A DNA stretch of 64,000 nt from Clostridium senegalense JC122. Its GTDB lineage: Bacteria; Bacillota; Clostridia; Clostridiales; Clostridiaceae. The stretch covers positions 423,365 through 487,364 of the forward strand of contig NZ_HE611050.1 of NCBI RefSeq assembly GCF_000285575.1, given 5' to 3'. A model generated the notes under the pieces. The model searched no databases. It saw nothing but the letters and a program-made list of their open reading frames with translations, and was not told where the DNA came from. Below are positions 1-9,257 of this stretch, in pieces; position 1 is the stretch's first letter, and each line of letters starts with the position of its first letter. The translations under genes and the position numbers were made by a program.

Positions 1-123
1 CACAAAATAAAGGAATTATAATCTAATAGATAGTTTGTCCACTTTTAGAAGATGTTAAATTTGTATCAGCTGATAACAAGATATTGATAAATAAATTTTA
101 ACTTTAAGTTATTCCTCTTATAA

Positions 124-247
124 GGTTCCAAGTTAACTTTTAAAATTATCCATTCCAAAACTTGGATACCTAAAATAGTGAGACATGCTCCGAATCACTT
201 AGAATTCAACACTACATTTTGCATAAAAATATTTTAAGAGTGTTGAA
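124..247 (+). repeat. interspersed two-hairpin repeat, copy A
   Basis: A non-coding element of two stem-loops. The first pairs TCCAAGTT (127-134) with AACTTGGA (159-166), extended by GGT/ACC. The second is a perfect 9-bp stem, TTCAACACT (205-213) with AGTGTTGAA (239-247). The same sequence recurs near the right end (63811 onward, same orientation), a 65-bp part recurs inverted at 11639-11703, and a fragment lies at 56953. No reading frame is associated with it. It could be a remnant of an insertion-sequence end, a MITE-like element or a small structured RNA; nothing in the window decides. Apart from this element and the palindrome at 362-389, I see nothing in positions 1-458. Confidence 0.7.
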
Positions 248-361
248 TAAATTTAAATTGGAGCTTGTTTTCCTATATTTGTGTTACATTCAAACCTAAA
301 TTTATTAAACTTTTTATATTATTTATAAGTATTATGTATAACAATATTTATATTTTTATAT

Positions 362-389
362 CCAACCTGTAAATTAATTTACAGGTTGG
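362..389 (-). terminator. perfect palindrome after flgE, probable terminator
   Basis: Two perfect 14-bp arms (CCAACCTGTAAATT and its complement) about 70 bp past the flgE stop. It would form a strong hairpin in the transcript, but on the minus strand the downstream bases are A-rich rather than a clean T-run. Termination is therefore likely by position, not proven by form. Confidence 0.5.
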
Positions 390-458
390 ACAATGTATTA
401 AAACTTTTAAATGCTTTTTAATTTTCTCTTAAATTTAAATCCTTAATAATTTAATTTT

Positions 459-1442
459 TTATCTTTTTAAATTAACTAGCTCTTGAAGTATTTCATCACC
501 AGTTGTTATAACCTTGCTACAAGCTTGAAAAGAACGACTGGCAACTATCATCTCTGTAAACTCTACAGCTAAATCTACATTAGACATTTCAAGCATACCA
601 TTTATTATACTTCCATAAGCTTCTTCTGCTGGACTTTTCTCACTTTTAGCTGGTCTTATTACTGGTGATCCTGAATTTGCACCTGGAACATACATATTTT
701 GACCTACCCCTTCAAGTCCACCATCATTTACAAATGATGCCATAGCAACTTGACCTATTACAGTAACTGTTTGATCTTCTAGTGTAGCTTTTATTAAACC
801 ATCTTTTTCTATAGTAAAACCACTAACTTTTTTTCCATCTATTTCTTCTGGTATAGCTAATGGAACCAATTTTTTTTCAAAATTTAAATCTTCAGCCTTT
901 TGATTAGCATCAACAAAACTTAACTCAACTTTTCCTGATTTTTCACCTATTTTTCTTCCAGCATCTGATGAAACATATCCCATAACTCTATACCCATTTG
1001 GTGTTACTAAATTTCCTAAACTATCTCTTTTAAATTCTCCATCTCTGGTATAATATGATTCCATTGCTTTTTCTGCATCTGTTGGCTTTGCCGTATCCGT
1101 TGATATTTCACCATCTATGTCACCTTTTGCAACTATAAAATATCCACTTCCATCAATTGCATTATCTAGTGGTCTTCCTGTTGGGTTTAAGCTTCCCTGT
1201 CCTGTATTTACTTCTATACTTTGAAGATTAACGCCCATACCTATTTGCTTTGGGTTACTTCCTCCTAATGCTAAAACCGGTCCAGAACCTTTTCCTATAG
1301 TTTCACGCATTGTATCTTGAAAAGTAACTCTTGATGATTTAAATGATGTTGTTCCTGAGTTTGCTATATTATTACCTATAACGTCTAACTTTTTTTGTTG
1401 TGCATTCATTCCTGATATGCCTGAATACATAGATTTTATCAT
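459..1442 (-). CDS. flgE: flagellar hook protein FlgE (FlgE/F/G family)
   Basis: 327 residues. The N-terminal rod signature (MYSGISGMNAQQKKLDVIGN) is followed by a central GSGYFIV / YTRDGEF block, and the C-terminal coil ends SNVDLAVEFTEMIVASRSFQ, all typical of hook and rod proteins. Such proteins pass through the flagellar export gate and polymerise outside the cell. Position after flgD and the TIGR02530 gene argues for the hook (FlgE) rather than distal rod FlgG, although it is shorter than enterobacterial FlgE. The start is the ATG at 1442, eight bases after AAAGGAGG. A longer frame opens 42 bases upstream but has no ribosome site. It is the last gene of the operon present here; a palindrome and a repeat element follow instead of motA/motB. 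Confidence 0.88.
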   Translation of the reverse strand: MIKSMYSGISGMNAQQKKLDVIGNNIANSGTTSFKSSRVTFQDTMRETIGKGSGPVLALGGSNPKQIGMGVNLQSIEVNTGQGSLNPTGRPLDNAIDGSGYFIVAKGDIDGEISTDTAKPTDAEKAMESYYTRDGEFKRDSLGNLVTPNGYRVMGYVSSDAGRKIGEKSGKVELSFVDANQKAEDLNFEKKLVPLAIPEEIDGKKVSGFTIEKDGLIKATLEDQTVTVIGQVAMASFVNDGGLEGVGQNMYVPGANSGSPVIRPAKSEKSPAEEAYGSIINGMLEMSNVDLAVEFTEMIVASRSFQACSKVITTGDEILQELVNLKR

Positions 1443-1534
1443 CTTTACTTCCTCCTTTAATTTCATCTCAAATCTATCGTTCATTGAGATAGAAGGCTTC
1501 CTAAAAAGGTCCAGCCTTTATTTAATATTTTTTA

Positions 1535-1930
1535 CTATAATAGAACTACAGAATCTACATTAGTTACTACATTAATTTCATCTTTACTTTTTTCCATAGC
1601 AGTTATTATTGTTCTATTTTTTATACTTGCTATTAAGGCCATATCCTTATAAAGAATCAATGCTTCCCTACTTCCCTTTTCACTTGCTTTATTTATTCCT
1701 TCGTTGATTTTATCTAAAAGTTCACCACTAAGTTCTATATTTCTTTCTTTAAGTCTTTTTGCAGAGTGGTTTGATAAAGTAAATCCCTGGTTTTTGGCTT
1801 TTTCTGATTTAAATATATCATCAAAGCTTTTGCTTTCCTTAGCTTCATTTTTAGTAATATTTTTTTTATCCTGTAAATTACTAAAATCACCTATGGGATA
1901 CAAAACTCCATTTATAATTCTATAACCCAT
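1535..1930 (-). CDS. flagellar operon protein, TIGR02530 family
   Basis: 131 residues, no signal peptide or membrane segment. The C-terminal two thirds, starting near GFTLSNHSAKRLKERNI, is the conserved part of the small protein found between flgD and flgE in Bacillus and Clostridium flagellar operons. The N-terminus (MGYRIINGVLYPIGDF) is also typical. Its role is not established; genetic position suggests hook assembly. It follows flgD by 26 bases and precedes flgE by about 90 bases, preceded by an AGAGGT ribosome site. Confidence 0.8.
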   Translation of the reverse strand: MGYRIINGVLYPIGDFSNLQDKKNITKNEAKESKSFDDIFKSEKAKNQGFTLSNHSAKRLKERNIELSGELLDKINEGINKASEKGSREALILYKDMALIASIKNRTIITAMEKSKDEINVVTNVDSVVLL

Positions 1931-1956
1931 TATAAAACCTCTAATCTTTTATAATT

Positions 1957-2748
1957 TTATTGTTGTTTTTTTATATTCATAATGTAATCGAATGGATAAT
2001 CTTTAATCTCTGGTTTCCCATTTTCATCATATTTTAAGTTACCATTTTCATCTTTAAGATGTACTTTTACTTTTATGCCTTCTTCATCTCTAAATATTTC
2101 TGTTACTGTACCATAAGGTCTCTTTTTCTCTGGTTTTTCAACTGGCTTTTCTTCTTCATCGCCTTCTTCATTACCTTCCTCAGGATCTTTTCCATCTACA
2201 TCTTTATCCCAAAGTTCAACATCTTTGCCTATTAAATTTGCTCCATTTATAAAGTTAATATAATCTAAAGTTGGATCATCTATTTCAGCAACTTCTAACA
2301 CATCATTATAATCAAAGCTCTTAATCTCTCCTTCAGCAGTTACAACTGTTATATATACATTGGATCCATTTTTATAAACAGATTGAACCACACCAACCTC
2401 TTGCTCACCCTTAGTATTAGCCGCATTTAATGCTACAAACTTTCCTACCAATCCTTGAGCACCAGAAAGTCTCATAGTAGTATTTAAATTAGCCATTTGT
2501 TCCAAGCTTGAAAATTGAGCCATTTGAGTTACATATTGAGTATTATCCTGTGGTTGAGTTGGATCTTGGTTTGCAAGTTCAGCAGCTAATATTTGTAAAA
2601 ACATATTTTTATTCATATCATCGCCAGGTTTAACAACATTAGTTCCTCTTTCAGTTTTGCTAGCTGTAGCTGACGCTTTACTATCTTTCTTTAACTGATC
2701 CATTTGGAAACTAGAATTACCAGTTTTAGGTAAACTTACATTTGGCAC
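1957..2748 (-). CDS. flgD: flagellar hook-capping protein FlgD
   Basis: 263 residues. The conserved FlgD core is present (MNKNMFLQILAAELANQDPT and QYVTQMAQFSSLEQM), followed by a beta-rich domain. FlgD caps the growing hook and guides FlgE insertion. The likely start is GTG at 2748 (MPNVSL), eight bases after AAGGAGG; the ATG 39 bases upstream has no ribosome site. A strongly acidic/Lys/Pro linker (GDEEEKPVEKPEKKRP) interrupts the C-terminal domain and looks lineage-specific. The gene lies 42 bases after fliK. Confidence 0.9.
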   Translation of the reverse strand: MPNVSLPKTGNSSFQMDQLKKDSKASATASKTERGTNVVKPGDDMNKNMFLQILAAELANQDPTQPQDNTQYVTQMAQFSSLEQMANLNTTMRLSGAQGLVGKFVALNAANTKGEQEVGVVQSVYKNGSNVYITVVTAEGEIKSFDYNDVLEVAEIDDPTLDYINFINGANLIGKDVELWDKDVDGKDPEEGNEEGDEEEKPVEKPEKKRPYGTVTEIFRDEEGIKVKVHLKDENGNLKYDENGKPEIKDYPFDYIMNIKKQQ

Positions 2749-2790
2749 TTTTAAAACCTCCTTTTCTTTTATAGTAAAATAATTCAAAAC

Positions 2791-4041
2791 TTACACTAAT
2801 ACATTTAACATATCATTATTAGAATTTTGATTTTCACTTTCACTGTTTAAATTTGATTCATCTATATTTTCTGTACCATTAATGTTATTATTTTTTTCTT
2901 TATTATTCTCATTAGATTGATTTTCTTTATAACTACCATCATTAAAATATGTTGTATCTTCGTTATAAACTGATACTTCAACATTTTGAATTTTTATTGT
3001 ATCATTTGTAAGCTTGTCCATAATTTCTTTTACATTTGCGTTAAGTAATGCAACAGTTTCTTTATTAACAGCTTTTAATTGAGCTTTCATCATATCCCCT
3101 TCCATAGTAAGATTTATTACAATCTCACCTAAATGCTTAGGATTGACTTTCACAACTAGATCTTGAATATTATTAAGATTCATATACTTTATAGATTTAA
3201 TAATATCCTCATTAAAAGAAGTTTTATTAATTAATAAATTATCTTTCGGTATGTCTTCCACTGGATTATTACTTATTTTGCTTAAAAGATTATTAAACTT
3301 ATTTAAAGGCAATTCTTGTTTTTCACCACTTATTTTTTCTAGTAATTTATCCTCTTTAATTAACTCACTTTTTAAAAGATTTTTACTACTATCATTGTTA
3401 TTTTTATTGCTATTTTCCTTAGTATTGTCCTTTAAACTGTCTTTAGAATTTTCTTTGATATCTACTACTAATTTAGGCATTTCTTTATTTTCTGCATTGT
3501 TTACTTCTTTTTTAAATGAATTTATAGCTTCTTTCAATGATTTTTCAATTAGTTCCTTTATACTGCTATCGTTTATGTTTTCATCCATATTTAACTGTGA
3601 TAATAGCTTTGTTAAGGATTCATCTAAAGAATTTTTATTTAAAATTTCACTAAAATCACAATTATCATTGATAAATTTACAAATTAAATCTTTTAATTCT
3701 TTATTGTTTATATTTTCAACTTGTATTTCATCTGGATATACCTTAGCTAGTAAATTTACTATTTGCTTTTTTAACTCTTCTAAAGAATTTTCATCTAAAT
3801 TTTCTATACATTCTTCAACTTTTTCTTCTAATTTTTCTTCAACCTTCTCGCTTTTCACTTCATTACTTCCAGATACTTTTTCATTATTACATATCTTCTT
3901 TTCATCTGTATTAGTCTTACCTTTATCTAAAAGTTTTTGAAATGTATTAGAGTTTTCTTTATCTTTTGATACACTTTTTTCTTTTTGTGGTAAATTTTCT
4001 ATTGCATCTTTTCTAATGGTATTTAAAAAATTCAATTCCAT
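2791..4041 (-). CDS. fliK: flagellar hook-length control protein FliK
   Basis: 416 residues. The N-terminal two thirds is low-complexity, rich in Lys, Glu, Asn and Ser, as usual for the ruler part of FliK. The C-terminal hook-length domain (about residues 285-355, VKVNPKHLGEIVINLTMEG then ALLNANVKEIMDKL) is the recognisable part and matches the family substrate-specificity switch. The tail is Asn/Glu-rich. The start is ATG 4041, eight bases after AAAGGAGG; the GTG at 4050 abuts that site and is unlikely. The identity is supported by position between fliJ and flgD. Confidence 0.85.
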   Translation of the reverse strand: MELNFLNTIRKDAIENLPQKEKSVSKDKENSNTFQKLLDKGKTNTDEKKICNNEKVSGSNEVKSEKVEEKLEEKVEECIENLDENSLEELKKQIVNLLAKVYPDEIQVENINNKELKDLICKFINDNCDFSEILNKNSLDESLTKLLSQLNMDENINDSSIKELIEKSLKEAINSFKKEVNNAENKEMPKLVVDIKENSKDSLKDNTKENSNKNNNDSSKNLLKSELIKEDKLLEKISGEKQELPLNKFNNLLSKISNNPVEDIPKDNLLINKTSFNEDIIKSIKYMNLNNIQDLVVKVNPKHLGEIVINLTMEGDMMKAQLKAVNKETVALLNANVKEIMDKLTNDTIKIQNVEVSVYNEDTTYFNDGSYKENQSNENNKEKNNNINGTENIDESNLNSESENQNSNNDMLNVLV

Positions 4042-4046
4042 ATTTT

Positions 4047-4484
4047 TCACCTCCTTTCAGCAACTTTCCTTATATGACCATATAAAGCAAATTCATCTGC
4101 TTGCTTTTGTTCTTTCATTGATTCTTCATCTTTAAAACGTTTATAATCCTTTTCTTTTAAGATTTCTACAGTTTTTCTTTCCACTTGAGCCTGTACTAAC
4201 TCTTTTCTTTTATTCTCTGTAGCTACCTTTCTCTTTTTTAATTCCTTTTCTTCAGTTTCTATAGCCATATTTAATGTATTTAAATATTTAAGAATCACTT
4301 TTCTTTCTATAGTACTTAAATTTAAAGGAACATTTTTATACTGATTATAATCAGTTTTAAATTCCTTTATTTTCTTTTCAACTAAGTTTTGAGAAGTCAT
4401 AGCTTGTACAAACTCTCTTTTCTTACCCTCTTCTTTTTCTTCTCTTATATCTAATAGCTTTTGAAGTTTAAATTTGTATGACAT
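4047..4484 (-). CDS. fliJ: flagellar export protein FliJ
   Basis: 145 residues, almost wholly predicted coiled coil with many Lys/Glu, starting MSYKFKLQKLLDIREEKEE as in FliJ. FliJ is the stalk-like partner of the FliI ATPase and an escort for export chaperones. The start ATG at about 4484 follows a G-rich ribosome site (AAGGGGGAACCT); an upstream TTG in frame is not supported. It sits between fliI (93-bp gap) and fliK (5-bp gap), the usual order. Confidence 0.85.
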   Translation of the reverse strand: MSYKFKLQKLLDIREEKEEGKKREFVQAMTSQNLVEKKIKEFKTDYNQYKNVPLNLSTIERKVILKYLNTLNMAIETEEKELKKRKVATENKRKELVQAQVERKTVEILKEKDYKRFKDEESMKEQKQADEFALYGHIRKVAERR

Positions 4485-4577
4485 AGGTTCCCCCTTATAT
4501 AAAATCAATTCTTAACCAAAACAAATCTTAAATTTTATCATTTGATAAATATATAAGTTTTAAAGCTACCTTGTACT

Positions 4578-5891
4578 CTATAGCTGACTAAATGTATTCT
4601 CAAGAAAAGACACATTTTCATCAAAATTTGATTCTTCATTTATCCCTTGTCTTAAAAAGTTTATAAGAACATCATTATATTTTATAGCCATATCTATTTT
4701 AGGATTGCTACCTTCTACATATGCACCTAAATTAATTAAATCTTCCGCATCTTTATAAGTAGCTAATAAATCTCTAGCTTTAGATGAAGCATTTTTATGA
4801 TCTTTACTACATATTTCTGGCATAAGTCTACTAACACTGCTTAATATATCTATAGCTGGATAGTGATTTTTAGCTGCCAACGCCCTAGATAAAACAATGT
4901 GCCCATCTAATATACCTCTAACAGCATCTGCAATAGGTTCATTAAAATCATCTCCATCTACTAACACTGTGTAGAAAGCTGTTATTGAACCTTTATCAGA
5001 CATCCCGCTACGTTCTAATAATTTAGGCAACATAGCAAACACTGATGGTGTATATCCTTTAGTAGCCGGCGGTTCACCTATAGCTAGTCCAACTTCTCTT
5101 TGTGCCATTGCAAAACGTGTTACTGAATCCATCATTAAAATTACTTTTTTTCCTTTATCTCTAAAATATTCTGCAATTGCTGTAGCTGTAAATGCTCCTT
5201 TTAATCTTACAAGGGCAGGTTGGTCAGAAGTAGCACATACTACTACTGACTTTTTTAACCCTTCTGGTCCTAAATCTTTTTCTATAAAATCAAGGACCTC
5301 TCTTCCTCTTTCTCCTATAAGACAAATAACATTTATCTCTGCCTGCGCTTCCCTAGCAATCATACCTAAAGTTGTACTTTTACCAACACCACTACCAGCA
5401 AAAATTCCTATTCTTTGACCTTCACCACAGGTTAAAAATCCATCAATAGCTCTCACACCTGTTGGAATAACCTCTTTTATTCTTCGTCTTTTTAAAGGAT
5501 CCGGTGGCATAGCTTCTAAGGAATAATTAGTAAAAGTTGAAATTTCATACTCATTTAATGGATTTCCAAGTCCATTTAATACCTTTCCAAGTAATTCATC
5601 ACTACATTTAACACTTAATGGTTTTCCTGTAGGAAGAACTCTACATCCTGGAGCAATACCCTTTAATTCACCTAAAGGCATTAATATTACATTATCTCCT
5701 CTAAATCCAGTCACTTCACTTGCAACAGCTTCATTTAGCTGATTATAAACTTTGCACACTTCTCCTACAAAAGCTCTTATACCTTTTACTTCTATAGTTA
5801 AACCTATAACATTTACTACTATTCCTTCTTTGTAATAATAATCAGCATTTCTAATTTTTTCTTCTAGCTTGTTAAAATTTAAAGTTAACAT
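4578..5891 (-). CDS. fliI: flagellum-specific ATPase FliI
   Basis: 437 residues, full length. It has an F1-ATPase-like catalytic core with Walker A FAGSGVGKST (near residue 165), VCLIGERGREV and the Walker B region KKVILMMDSVTRFAMAQREV. The export-specific GEPPATKGYTPSVF motif follows. FliI energises substrate docking at the export gate with FliH and FliJ at the membrane. All key residues are present. Confidence 0.96.
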   Translation of the reverse strand: MLTLNFNKLEEKIRNADYYYKEGIVVNVIGLTIEVKGIRAFVGEVCKVYNQLNEAVASEVTGFRGDNVILMPLGELKGIAPGCRVLPTGKPLSVKCSDELLGKVLNGLGNPLNEYEISTFTNYSLEAMPPDPLKRRRIKEVIPTGVRAIDGFLTCGEGQRIGIFAGSGVGKSTTLGMIAREAQAEINVICLIGERGREVLDFIEKDLGPEGLKKSVVVCATSDQPALVRLKGAFTATAIAEYFRDKGKKVILMMDSVTRFAMAQREVGLAIGEPPATKGYTPSVFAMLPKLLERSGMSDKGSITAFYTVLVDGDDFNEPIADAVRGILDGHIVLSRALAAKNHYPAIDILSSVSRLMPEICSKDHKNASSKARDLLATYKDAEDLINLGAYVEGSNPKIDMAIKYNDVLINFLRQGINEESNFDENVSFLENTFSQL

Positions 5892-5908
5892 TTAATATCA
5901 CCTTTTAG

Positions 5909-6670
5909 CTATCTTTCCATAATTAATTCTTTTAGTTTACTCATAATATAATCAATACCAGTTTCAACTTTTCCATTTTCTTTTTCTATAATGGCAACTC
6001 CATCTTCTAGTGAGTTATCCTCTACAATAAATATATCTCCATTAAAAGCTAACCTGTTAATCATATTAAGCTTTTCATCTTCTAATGAATTTTTATATTT
6101 ACAGTTGCATCTTATAATAAAATAGTTTTCATTTTTTTCCTTTGAAAGAATATCATAAACAATATTATTTAATGCCTCAGCATTACTTAATTCCTTTTTT
6201 AACACTTCATTCACAGAAGTTAAAACAAGCTGTCTAAAATGCTCTTCTTTTTCTTCAACATACTTTTTATATTCTTTTTTAGCATTTGCAAGTACTTCAT
6301 TAGCACTTTCTATTATAAGAGCACCCTCATTTAAAGACTTTTCCATTCCGTCATTATAGCCTTTTTCAAAACCATTATTATATCCCTCTAAACTTCCTTT
6401 TTCAAAAGCATTGTTCTCTATTTCTTTAGCATCTTCTAATGCCTTAACTAAAATTTTGTCGCTTTTTATTTGAGCATTTTTTATAATGCTATCAGCCATA
6501 TTTTCCATACTTTTTAAAAGTTCATCATTATTAACTATATTAATAGTTTCCTTATTTTCTTTTATATTTTCTTTTTCTTTATCCATAAGTTTGAAATTAA
6601 TGGCAGAGATTTCTTTTTTTCCTTCTGTTATAACATCTTTATTTTTAATAATATTATAAGATGATTGCAT
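5909..6670 (-). CDS. fliH: flagellar assembly protein FliH
   Basis: 253 residues, helical and Glu/Lys/Asn-rich, with glycine-spaced heptads (GSLEGYNNGFEKGYNDGMEK) of the GxxxG type characteristic of FliH, then a C-terminal alpha/beta domain ending in GVAIIEKENGKVETG. It regulates FliI in the export complex. The start ATG 6670 lies inside the end of fliG (17-bp overlap) with AGAGGTGG as ribosome site; translational coupling is likely. Confidence 0.88.
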   Translation of the reverse strand: MQSSYNIIKNKDVITEGKKEISAINFKLMDKEKENIKENKETINIVNNDELLKSMENMADSIIKNAQIKSDKILVKALEDAKEIENNAFEKGSLEGYNNGFEKGYNDGMEKSLNEGALIIESANEVLANAKKEYKKYVEEKEEHFRQLVLTSVNEVLKKELSNAEALNNIVYDILSKEKNENYFIIRCNCKYKNSLEDEKLNMINRLAFNGDIFIVEDNSLEDGVAIIEKENGKVETGIDYIMSKLKELIMER

Positions 6671-7670
6671 CCTCTCCACCTCTTGCTATTTGTATTTCAC
6701 CAGCATCTTCTAATCTTCTTATTATTGCAACAACCTTTTGTTGAGCTTTTTCAACTTCAACAAGCCTTACTGGACCTAAGAATTCCATATCCTCTTTTAG
6801 TGTAGCCGCTGCTCTCTTAGATTGATTCTTAAATATGGCATTTGCAACTTCTTCAGAGCAGCCCTTAAGAGCAAGACATAATTCTTTATTATCCACTTCA
6901 CGTAATATCCTTTGAATAACTGGATCTCCAAGAGTAATAATATCCTCAAATACAAACATAGATTCCTTAACTTTTTCCGCAAGTTCACTATCTTCATGAT
7001 CTAAAGCTTCTGTAATATTTTTTTCTGTACTTCTATCAACCTGATTTAATATATTTACTAAGGAAGGAACACCTCCTACAATAGTACTTTCACTATTGTG
7101 AATTATATTTGATAACTTATCATTCAGCACTCCTTCAATTTCCTTAATAACCACAGGATATATAGTGTTCATAGTGGCTATTCTATAGGCAACTTCCGCT
7201 TGAAGTTCAGGTGGAAGTTCTGACATTATTTGTCCTGCTTTATCCGGTTGAAGATAGCAAAGTATCAATGCTATTGTTTGAGGATGTTCATTACGTATAA
7301 CATTCATAAGTTGAGTTGCATCAGCTTTTCTAGCAATAGAAAAAGGTCTATATTGCTGTGTGGCTTCTGTAACTCTTTCTAGTATTTCTGATGCCCTTTG
7401 AGTTCCTAATGCTTTAGATAAAAGATTTCTTGCATATTCTATTCCACCTTCTAAAATATAATCTTTAGCCTTATTCATCTCTAAGAATTCATCTAATATA
7501 GCCTTTCGTTCTTGTGACGATACTGAGCTCATGTTAGCAATTTCATAAGTTACCTTTTGTATATCTTTTTCTGGTAGCCTTTTTATAATTCCTGAAGATG
7601 CTTCAGGCCCTAATGTTATAAATAATATTGCCGCTTTTTGAACACCGGTCAATTTCTCTACTTTAGCCAT
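6654..7670 (-). CDS. fliG: flagellar motor switch protein FliG
   Basis: 338 residues, the normal length. The N-terminal domain starts KLTGVQKAAILFITLGPEAS. The middle domain carries NEHPQTIALILCYLQPDKAG (the EHPQ motif that contacts FliM). The C-terminal ARM domain holds the charged torque helix (IQRILREVDNKELCLALKG). It forms the upper C ring and meets the stator. It lies three bases after fliF and overlaps fliH. Confidence 0.97.
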   Translation of the reverse strand: MAKVEKLTGVQKAAILFITLGPEASSGIIKRLPEKDIQKVTYEIANMSSVSSQERKAILDEFLEMNKAKDYILEGGIEYARNLLSKALGTQRASEILERVTEATQQYRPFSIARKADATQLMNVIRNEHPQTIALILCYLQPDKAGQIMSELPPELQAEVAYRIATMNTIYPVVIKEIEGVLNDKLSNIIHNSESTIVGGVPSLVNILNQVDRSTEKNITEALDHEDSELAEKVKESMFVFEDIITLGDPVIQRILREVDNKELCLALKGCSEEVANAIFKNQSKRAAATLKEDMEFLGPVRLVEVEKAQQKVVAIIRRLEDAGEIQIARGGEDAIIL

Positions 7671-7673
7671 AAA

Positions 7674-9242
7674 TTATCCCCTTTCATCATCTGCTAACCA
7701 TGATTTAACAACATCTGCTACCTGTTCTGGCTTATTAGTTGCATACTTTTTAACTTCACCTGTAACATGCTCATTTTCATTTTTAGCGTCTAAATTTAAA
7801 GTTTCAAAAACTTCTTTTGGTTTTACTTCATCTCCGATTAAAATATCAAAGTTTGAATCCTCATCTTCATACTCTTCTTCATCTTCTCCCCTTGATTTTT
7901 TAACTGCTAAAATTATTGCTAAAATTGCTATAAGCGCACCAACTCCACCTACTACCATAGCTATAACCTTGTTTCTTTTCGCAGCAGCTTCTTGTTTTTT
8001 CATATCTTCTAATTCTTTTTGAGCTGCTTCTTTTTCTGCATTATCAAAATCTAATGATTCAACAGTTACTGAATCTCCTCTTTTTTTATCTAATCCAATA
8101 GACTCGGTAACTAGATTTCTTATAGCATTTTTTGCTTGAGCATCTACTTTACCATCTACTACTACAGATGCTGATAATTTTTGAACTTCTCCTGGTGCTT
8201 TAATAACTGTTTGTTCCTTTTTAGATACTTCATAATTTGTAGTATTTTCTTTATGAGTAACTCCCTTTTCTTTCTCTTCATTATTCTGAGTGTTATTCAT
8301 ATTATTATCTACTGGACTACCTGATGTGTTACCACTATCATTTTCTGTAGTAACAACTTCATGATTACTTACAACTGCGCCTTCTTTACCATAATCCACG
8401 CTTTTTTGCTCTACTGCATCAAAATTTAATTCTGCATTTACAGATACTCTAACTTTGTCTTTATATATAGGTTCAAGTACATTCATTATTTTTTTCGAAT
8501 ATTCTTCTTCCAATTGCTTTTTAGCCTGTAATTGCTTTTCAGTAGAATTAATAGATTTATTTTCACCTTTTTCATCATAAAGACCTTCTGTTAATAATTT
8601 AAAATCGTCAGATACAACAGTTACATTTTCATTTGGAAGGTTCTCTACACTTCCTGAAATTAATGAAACAATAGCCTTTACTTGATCCTCAGATAATTGC
8701 TTGCCTTTGCTCATTAATAGTGTTACTGATGCCGATGCTGGAGTTGGTTTAGTTATAAATGCAGATTTATCTGGTATAACTAAATTAACTTTTGCATTTT
8801 CCACTTCTTCAAAAGATTTTATAGTTCTTTCTAATTCTCCAGCTAATGCTCTTTGATACATAACCTTAGTTTCTGTATCCGTAGAACCTACTGAACTTTT
8901 CTCATCAAACAATTCAAAACCATTGCTACCTTCTTTAAAAGATACTTGTGATAATAATTCCATTCTTAACTTATCTACATTTTTCTTTTCTACTAAAATT
9001 GAATCCCCTTGAATTTTATATTTATATTTTTTTTCTTCTAATTTTTCTATTACTGCGCCTGAATCCTCTGCTGTCATTTTGGAGAATAATACTGCATATT
9101 TAGGTTTTAAAGCAAGTACTGACATCGTTATTACAGTTATTATAGCAACGGAGGTAAGTATAGCTACAGCTATCTTTTTAGCCTTGCTCATTTCTTTTAT
9201 TTTATCTTTTTGCTCTTTTAAGCTCTCAGATAGCTTACTCAT
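7674..9242 (-). CDS. fliF: flagellar MS-ring protein FliF
   Basis: 522 residues. An N-terminal membrane segment (about residues 20-42) is followed by the YscJ/FliF periplasmic ring domains (GFELFDEKSSVGSTDTETKV, YQRALAGELERTI, ASVTLLMSKG). A second membrane segment lies near residues 425-447 and the cytosolic tail that binds FliG ends the protein. A low-complexity Asn/Thr/Ser loop separates the ring domains. The start is ATG 9242, eight bases after GGAG. It forms the inner-membrane ring on which rod and C ring are built. Confidence 0.96.
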   Translation of the reverse strand: MSKLSESLKEQKDKIKEMSKAKKIAVAILTSVAIITVITMSVLALKPKYAVLFSKMTAEDSGAVIEKLEEKKYKYKIQGDSILVEKKNVDKLRMELLSQVSFKEGSNGFELFDEKSSVGSTDTETKVMYQRALAGELERTIKSFEEVENAKVNLVIPDKSAFITKPTPASASVTLLMSKGKQLSEDQVKAIVSLISGSVENLPNENVTVVSDDFKLLTEGLYDEKGENKSINSTEKQLQAKKQLEEEYSKKIMNVLEPIYKDKVRVSVNAELNFDAVEQKSVDYGKEGAVVSNHEVVTTENDSGNTSGSPVDNNMNNTQNNEEKEKGVTHKENTTNYEVSKKEQTVIKAPGEVQKLSASVVVDGKVDAQAKNAIRNLVTESIGLDKKRGDSVTVESLDFDNAEKEAAQKELEDMKKQEAAAKRNKVIAMVVGGVGALIAILAIILAVKKSRGEDEEEYEDEDSNFDILIGDEVKPKEVFETLNLDAKNENEHVTGEVKKYATNKPEQVADVVKSWLADDERG

Positions 9243-9257
9243 TCTGTGCACTCCTTA

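Noticed and set aside
1443..1484. Longer FlgE starting at 1484
   Set aside because: The extra 14 residues precede the conserved MYSGISGMN start and would read through the AAAGGAGG ribosome site.
3251..3940. A long open frame on the plus strand opposite fliK (and similar ones opposite fliD, flgL, cheA and PFOR)
   Set aside because: They lie wholly inside well-supported minus-strand genes, give Ser/Phe/Leu-rich translations typical of antisense reading of Lys/Glu-rich coding, and have no ribosome sites.
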